A DNA stretch of 64,000 nt from Phoebastria nigripes (lineage: Eukaryota > Chordata > Aves > Procellariiformes > Diomedeidae): NCBI GenBank assembly GCA_035582835.1, contig JAYKAV010000966.1, forward strand, positions 948,775 to 1,012,774, given 5' to 3'. Positions 59,001 to 64,000 of this stretch are shown here, in pieces. The position numbers and the translations under genes are program-made. Each line of letters opens with the position of its first letter. Position 1 is the stretch's first letter. The notes below the pieces were generated by a model. That model saw nothing but the letters and a program-made list of their open reading frames with translations, searched no databases and was not told the origin of the DNA.

Positions 59001-61693
59001 CAGTTCCCCACACCTGAAGTGAACAGCAGTAGCACATCCCAGGCCACACTCGGAAAGCACGTCCTCAGTTCAGGACGACTTTCTGCATTTCAATCCTTGC
59101 AAAAGAGATGCCTATGTCTGAACTAGTTACTAGAGGCTCCCTTTATTGTCAGTGATGAAAATAGTCTCTTCTAGGGCATCATTCAGCTGGTGAGAGGAAC
59201 TGCGTACCTCAGCGGGGAGCATTTGGTGAGAGATACCTGTATTTGGTCAGGTGTCTTCCCAAAAGAACTAGTCCTAGGTGTCCAGTTTGTTGGTTTGACT
59301 TTTGAGAGCTCTTAAGTAGGTCACTGGAAGGGTGATGAAAATATTCTGGTAAAGGAGAGTGTCTTGTAACATGACTTCTCGATGTTTCATTGAGGATGTA
59401 TTGAAGCATGTAGCAAGACTTCTCAGCTAAGACCTTGACTGGCCTTCATCCTGGTCTTAAATGATTTCTAAAAACTCTACTGCTGGAGCATATGAATCTA
59501 AACTATGATGGCACATGGGAGACATCTATTGCAAGAGAGCATTTCCGATATATAAAATAACAGGATTCATTTTGATACACACATATATATATATATCTAG
59601 CAATGCCAAAAATTAACTGGAAACAGGATTTTATGTTTGGGAAGAATTAGAAAAAACGGTATGATCTGTTGTAGTACTCAAACTGATTTACTGGTTTCTC
59701 GTTATTGGGGGAGGGGAAGGGCAAAATGTTAGTTTAATTATCTGAACGTTAAAAACATAGCTAAAAAGATCTCCTGTGCAATAAATAAACATTTTCTAAT
59801 TTCAGATTACTTTAGCACCATGAAAAAGTACTTTCTCCCCTGCCCCAGGCAACTTCTTAAAGTCAGGACCTCATTCACTGAAAAATACTTTCTCTTTTTA
59901 CAGTATATTCACTCATCAGGCATAATTCACAGGGTAAGTGGAAACAATATAACAGATGTTTATATTCTGATAATGTGATTGGTGTTTGTGTATAAGCATG
60001 CTCATAAATATGCCTGAACTTCTGTTTGTAGTGTCTCTATTTATAGTGTTTGATGATGCTTTTGGTTTCTTGTTCAATAGGAACAAAAGGTGGTATGGCT
60101 ACATCAGCGTAAGTTGGGTACTAAAGTTGCACTGAATACAGCTTGGATTTGGATTTCTTAAATTACTTTGTGAAGTTGAGTTGTAAGTCCCCACCAGAGC
60201 AAATAGCGTCTAAACTGAGATGGATAAGAGGGTTTTTTGGCTTTTTTTAAAATTAAGATTAAACTTTTAAAAACAATGTTTAAATGTTGTTTAAACATCN
60301 TGTTAATGTTCAAAGTTGGGGGGGGAATGAAAACATAGAAACTGAAAAAATAGTCCAAAATTTTAGAGCCTTCAAAACCTCTATTTTTTCTGAGAGAAAT
60401 TAAGCATCTGATTCTTTTTGAATCCCTTCTGTGTCTAAAGTCCACTTAAAATCACTTTTGCACTGTGAAGAATGAGTTCTGAATGATGCCCTCGTGGTAC
60501 CAAGCAGCAGAACTTCCCCAAAAACTGCATCAGAACAGCAGAAACTGGCTGTTTGTAATAAAATATCAGGAGTACCACAGAAAGTGCATGTTGTTATAGT
60601 AGCTTTAAGCTGGACGTGGAAACTGTGCAAACTGCCAAAATAATATAATAAATTGGTATTTTTATTTCTACAACTGCTGTGATCATGGTCTAAATTTACA
60701 GTTGCTTAGACTTTTTCTAAGCTCCCTCTTGATGGCTCTTGAGCTTCTTGGTTTCATTACAGTTCTTGCACCAATTTGTTTCTCTCCAAGGCCCCTCTGA
60801 TCTTAAAACGTATTCGTATAAAACAGCTGGATGCCTGTTAAAAAGTTCAGAGAGAAGATTCCTCTAAACGTCTTCTGCTAAAGTGACAAACAAAGGTTTG
60901 CAAAAGCTGAAGGAAAGCTTATATCTGATTTTTTTCTTTCTCTTTATGACTGTGAATGTCTAAGAGTCACTGATGTTGCAAAATCTTCTTAGTCGTTGCC
61001 AGTACTCTTCCATTTGCTGCTAAACTTAGCAGTACAAATTTTGAACATCAATAGAAGTCTCTACAGGAGCTAAAGAGGCTTAAGGGAATTTTTTTTCATG
61101 TTGCAGTCTCCATTCAATTGACTTCGTTAGGAAATTCATTTTCCCACAGAAGAGAGCACAGGCTTTTATGTAAAATCTTGTTTGATTCCTTCAGTANTCC
61201 TTCTAGGTCTATCAGGGTATGGAACCTTTTTAAAGTATATTTTGATATGCAATGTGTATAGTCCAGAAATACATATGTGAATCCTTAACTTTGTGGTGTT
61301 AGTATTAAATGCAACAAATTTATGTCCAAACCCCACTCACAGTAAGATGAGTGAGTTCCTTCACTGGCAAGTGTTTTCCTGACTTCTAGCAGAAAAAAAG
61401 TTGATTTGTCTGGGGGGAAAACATACTGGAAAAAAGCCAAACGTATTCAAGTTTGTGTCTTTGTTTCTGTTATTTGTTATATTTAATTTTCTAATTTAGA
61501 TTTATGACATAGTTTTACCTGTTGCTGTTCTAAGTAGTTGTATGAAAACCATTAAACCTAAATGAAAGAAAGCAAGAAAGCAAGTGTGCTTTATTGTGCT
61601 TGCTGTAAAATAAATAAATAACATCCATTTCAAATCTGATTACAGGATCTAAAGCCTGGAAACTTGGCAGTAAATGAAGACTGTGAATTGAAG
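31451..61693 (+). CDS. MAPK12: MAPK12 (p38 gamma MAP kinase), exons 1-6, 3'-partial
   Basis: Stress-activated kinase of the p38 gamma/delta group. Exons are 31451-31566, 32444-32573, 42509-42567, 46301-46412, 59904-59933 and 61646-61693: 495 bases, 165 codons of about 367. The ATG was chosen because MSSP and [10 protein letters not shown] align with the known p38 gamma N-terminus. Landmarks are the Gly-rich loop [13 protein letters not shown] lysine, Met gatekeeper in VMPFMGTDL, and HRDLKPGN, with Gly where MAPK11 has Ser. [20 protein letters not shown] identifies MAPK12. Exons carrying DFG, TGY and the PDZ-binding C-terminus typical of the family are beyond the right edge. No stop or frameshift is seen. 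Confidence 0.95.
31567..32443 (+). other. MAPK12 intron 1
   Basis: 877 bases. The first 500 continue the CpG island; the rest is T-rich then GC-mixed. No other feature seen. Confidence 0.85.
32444..32573 (+). CDS. MAPK12: MAPK12 exon 2
   Basis: 130 bases. It completes Cys, then [20 protein letters not shown], and ends KHMKHEN. Acceptor cccttaaag, donor gtgagt. It carries the catalytic Lys and the alpha-C Glu. Confidence 0.96.
32574..42508 (+). other. MAPK12 intron 2
   Basis: 9935 bases. I recognise no mobile element, RNA gene or exon-like segment. Short open frames on both strands lack family features. Many isolated N calls. Confidence 0.75.
42509..42567 (+). CDS. MAPK12: MAPK12 exon 3
   Basis: 59 bases, [19 protein letters not shown] plus two bases of Phe. 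Acceptor atttttag, donor gtaagt. It is preceded by the 9.9-kb intron 2. Confidence 0.95.
42568..46300 (+). other. MAPK12 intron 3
   Basis: 3733 bases of AT-rich intron ending in a long T run before exon 4. No element recognised. Confidence 0.8.
46301..46412 (+). CDS. MAPK12: MAPK12 exon 4 (Met gatekeeper)
   Basis: 112 bases, [20 protein letters not shown] to QMLKGLK. The ATG codon at 46311-46313 is the Met gatekeeper that marks p38 gamma/delta. The acceptor follows a run of T. The donor gtttgc is weak, as in MAPK11 exon 4. Confidence 0.96.
46995..47160. repeat. GT/TA microsatellite with perfect inverted repeat
   Basis: GT and TA-rich simple repeats are followed by 20-bp arms at 47078-47097 and 47120-47139, perfect inverted copies around a 22-base spacer that itself contains the palindrome catacctaggtatg. 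It can form a cruciform or hairpin. Confidence 0.85.
48625..48682. repeat. Short direct duplication inside the old CR1
   Basis: ctttgatccaggcagttca occurs twice (48626-48644 and 48663-48681), 37 bases apart, within the antisense CR1. Confidence 0.8.
49142..49912 (+). mobile_element. Younger sense CR1 fragment nested in the antisense CR1
   Basis: A 3' CR1 fragment of about 770 bases encoding the region after FADD ([57 protein letters not shown]) and ending NLV-stop. The tail is attctatgactctatga. Its sequence type differs from the copies at 16.7 and 50.7 kb, so it is another CR1 subfamily. The antisense CR1 continues on both sides. Confidence 0.9.
50747..51612 (+). mobile_element. Sense CR1 fragment, 3' 866 bases, still open
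   Basis: It begins exactly at the FADD motif ([16 protein letters not shown]) and ends with gattctatgattctat. It is the same subfamily as the 16.7-kb copy, lacking five codons (SCLSE) in frame. The frame is unbroken from FADD through RDMV, and the normal TAG stop reads TGG, so the frame runs on to 51700. It is truncated and not mobile. Confidence 0.93.
52403..52966 (+). mobile_element. Solo LTR of an avian endogenous retrovirus (564 bp)
   Basis: Starts TGTCCTGG and ends CCACGACA (TG...CA). The flanks gtgac (52398-52402) and gtgat (52967-52971) fit a 5-bp target duplication with one change. It carries a perfect TGACGTCA (52645-52652), TATAAAAA (52660-52667) and ATTAAA (52837-52842), so it runs U3-R-U5 in the sense direction of MAPK12. 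No internal retroviral genes are beside it, so it is a solo LTR. The family name is not determined. Confidence 0.88.
52645..52652 (+). promoter_or_regulatory. Palindromic CRE (TGACGTCA) in the 564-bp LTR
   Basis: Perfect CREB/ATF-type site eight bases upstream of TATAAAAA, with a CCAAT sequence near 52622. The spacing is that of an LTR core promoter. Confidence 0.7.
53840..54868 (+). mobile_element. Second solo LTR, 1029 bp, with internal repeat modules
   Basis: Starts TGTATTAGG and ends CCACCACA, flanked by a perfect 5-bp target duplication gagga (53835-53839 and 54869-54873). AATAAA lies at 54680-54685, again sense to MAPK12. No coding region for retroviral proteins is attached. The open frames on the minus strand here read the internal repeats and are not genes. 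Confidence 0.88.
54155..54482 (+). repeat. Degenerate tandem modules inside the 1029-bp LTR
   Basis: About seven units of 35-58 bases built on cagcccatggaga followed by cccacgctggagcag, with one N at 54203. Units near the 3' side share gaaggactg and cctgtggaa. Confidence 0.75.
58185..58397 (+). mobile_element. Degenerate CR1 fragment
   Basis: Scattered CR1 3'-region matches in the right order: aatgccaagtcctgca, cagcagtgcgcccatg, aagggaagtgatt, then gagaccaggtctggagcact. Internal deletions are evident and the borders approximate. Confidence 0.55.
59904..59933 (+). CDS. MAPK12: MAPK12 exon 5 (30-base microexon)
   Basis: Ten codons, [10 protein letters not shown], between tctttttacag and gtaagt. 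It is reached only after the 13.5-kb, transposon-loaded intron 4. Confidence 0.95.
59934..61645 (+). other. MAPK12 intron 5
   Basis: 1712 bases, AT-rich, with no recognised element. Confidence 0.8.
61646..61693 (+). CDS. MAPK12: MAPK12 exon 6 (catalytic loop)
   Basis: Sixteen codons, [16 protein letters not shown], acceptor tgattacag, donor gtagga. This is the last MAPK12 exon in the window. Confidence 0.95.
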
Positions 61694-64000
61694 GTAGGAT
61701 ATATTTATTTGAAAAAACAGTTAGATGTATTAGAAATACACCACAGAAGACAATGGGTGCAACAGCTGTAGACGTGCTAGCTGCTTTCAGTGATGGGCCA
61801 GGCTTTCAGCCCACGGGCTTTGAGGAGTCATGGAGGAAGAGGGGAACGCTGGAAAATGGAAGGGAAGAGGATCAGATGGGCAGTGGTAACAATCTTGAAA
61901 AAAATTACAAGAGACTGCTCCTTATAGGTATTTTCTTATAAGTCTTTTCTTATTATTTTCTTATAAGTCTGACTTCAGTCGCCCTAAGAATAATTAAATA
62001 CTTATTTAAGAAATAAAGCTCTGAATAGTGAGAATCTTCTCACCTCCTATTCGTATGTCCTTGACTGACATGAATGTGCATTTCATACGAATGGCAGAGG
62101 CGATGATCCATTTCTGAGATCATTCTAGAGCCAAGCACAAGAAGTGGCTGCACCTCAAGCTGGAAACGTTGCCCAGCATGTCCCAGCTGAAAACATCCAG
62201 TCCAGATAGGACACTCCGGGAAGCTGGTACCCAGTGCTAACGGGAGAAATGAGGGTTGACTCCAAGATGTAGGGGAGGATATCTGGTGAGGAAGNCAGTG
62301 CCACAAGTTACTATATACAGGCATTGTTGGAGCGGTTGGTGACTTTGGTCCCTCCAGCTGGGTGAAGGGCAGTGTTAAGAACTGAAACTGCTTCTGTGGG
62401 TTTGGCCTTGGCAGAGCAGTCCACGCCACACCTGTGTGCCCACGCCAAGCTCATGTGTGTGGTGGTAACAGTCAGCCTTTTCCTGTGTGATGTGTATGTT
62501 GCAGTGAATACTGGTATATTTTTATGCAGTCACTCAACTGAAAGTACTTTTCAAGAAAAAATCATGTCATGGTTACAGTCGGATAAGAGCTGTAAGGGAG
62601 AACTGTTTTTATGATATGTTGCAGCTAATCACTTCAGAGAAGCATGAGAGGAATCACACACTGCTCACCACAAACAAGAACATCTTATTTCTTTGAAAGT
62701 GATTCCTTCTGCACTGTTACAACTAGCAGTAGTATCAATGGCATGTAGACTACAGTGTATTTCATAGCAGGAATATATCAGTTCTGCTTGATTTTTGCTT
62801 TTAACTGAAGTAGTGAGGAAAAAAAAATCATTAAAGGGAGACAATTCCTCATTCAGCCTCCTGTAGTTCAGCTATTAGCTGTTTCTGTTGCTACGCTGCA
62901 AGACAGTTGCACTTTATGGCATTTCTTGTATTACCTGGTTGCTGCTTCTCTGGAGTGGGGCAAGTATTGGCGTGTACCGTGACTCCCTTCGTCCTACCCA
63001 TCGGGGCTTCCCTCGAAAGAGGGGTAGGAGGACGGTGCACACCCATAACTCTTCCCCATGTGGAAATTGGGCTTAGCTGGCATGCACTCTTGGAGATTGG
63101 GGTTGTAGCACCCGTTGTGAAAAGTATCTGTCCTGAAGTGTAGATATTGCCACATCCTTGGAAATGTTCTCAGTAGAGACCATCTTCTCCTGCACAATGT
63201 TTGTCACCTCAAGCCTCCTTCTAAATCATTGAACTGAAATACTGAATCTGACCAGTCTTACATGTTTTGGAAATCTTCCAAAGCCTGTTAGAGTGCATAA
63301 TATTTGTACTTCAGAAATAATTATGCAGTGTACCCTAACCTAGCAAAAATGCATCTGTTTGGCTGTGTAGAATGACTTTGTTATAAAAAAGCCAATTATT
63401 TATTATGAAGTGGAATTATGTAGTACTCAACACTGCTTATTTTAGGAATATAGTTTATTCTCTTGAGTGTAGAGATAGTAGCCCCAGACTACTTCCAGTC
63501 CCCAGTTAATTCTGTTCTTGTATTTTAATAGATCATTATTATTTTTTAGAATTGTTTTTGTCACCTGTCTTGTCTTAGCTCTAGCAATCTGAAAGGCTAG
63601 TCAGGGTTTTTCAGTTAATTAAAATCAAGCTACGTCTTCTATCCTGTGCTTGAATCATGACTGGCCTATACACCCTCACGAAACAATAGTAAATTTGAAT
63701 GGGGGCTTTTGTGTCCTGATGTGTAAGTACATTTAGATCTTATGGCCAAGGTTTCCTCCCTAAAAGAGACATAAGACTTTATGGGAGTAGTTCAGTTATG
63801 TGAGAATTTCAGCTTTGAATAAATATAAAAAGGCTAACTCTACAAGCTGGGAGATACAGAAGAAGATCAAAGGTTGTGAAGCACTCAATTAAATAAAAGT
63901 TGATGCAAAACTGCAAAAATGTTTTTTAGCATATAACATACAAATTATATACTTGCATGTAGCTGTTGTAATACAATTTTTTGCTCTTTGGAGACTGACC
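61694..64000 (+). other. MAPK12 intron 6, 5' part
   Basis: At least 2307 bases without a convincing exon. Exon 7 (DFG and TGY) was looked for and not found, so it lies to the right. Confidence 0.8.

Larger units (their letters stand above)
46413..59903 (+). other. MAPK12 intron 4, transposon-rich
   Basis: 13491 bases. It holds an inverted repeat with a GT microsatellite, three CR1 insertions between 47.7 and 51.6 kb, two solo LTRs (52.4-54.9 kb) and a degenerate CR1 piece at 58.2 kb. The stretches 54.9-58.1 and 58.4-59.9 kb show nothing else recognisable. Confidence 0.85.

Overview
The window is avian nuclear DNA, most likely from a draft-quality bird genome. The evidence is CR1 LINE copies ending in the bird-type ATTCTATG tail, two retroviral LTRs of kinds I know from birds, long introns and about 50 isolated N calls. 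A non-galliform bird is my inference from the LTR types. No prokaryotic, CRISPR, tRNA or rRNA signal was seen.

Two p38 MAP kinase genes lie head to tail on the + strand, in the same order as the human MAPK11-MAPK12 pair on 22q13. MAPK11 (p38 beta) fills 1-22.7 kb. Its exon 1 lies upstream of the window, but exons 2-12 are complete (130, 59, 112, 30, 48, 115, 72, 80, 79, 174 and 74 coding bases) and end at a TGA at 22392-22394, followed by AATAAA at 22699. MAPK12 (p38 gamma) starts at an ATG at 31451 in a CpG island. Exons 1-6 are present to 61693 and the gene runs off the right edge. The exon sizes of the two genes match exactly wherever both are visible, as expected of tandem duplicates. They differ at the gatekeeper residue: Thr in MAPK11, Met in MAPK12.

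Between the genes (22.7-31.0 kb) there is no recognisable known gene. On the minus strand, running away from the MAPK12 CpG island, three segments have consensus splice sites and compatible phases and would encode a protein of about 90 residues that I cannot identify. This is the most interesting unexplained signal, but it is unproven.

MAPK11 intron 8 has the hallmarks of a U12-type (minor spliceosome) intron. MAPK11 intron 11 holds a 2.7-kb CR1 LINE with a broken endonuclease-reverse transcriptase ORF. MAPK12 intron 4 (13.5 kb) is the mobile-element hot spot: an old antisense CR1 split by a younger sense CR1, a second young sense CR1 fragment, and two sense-oriented solo LTRs of 564 and 1029 bp with target-site duplications. 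A perfect 20-bp inverted repeat next to a GT-rich microsatellite also sits there. The remaining introns look ordinary.
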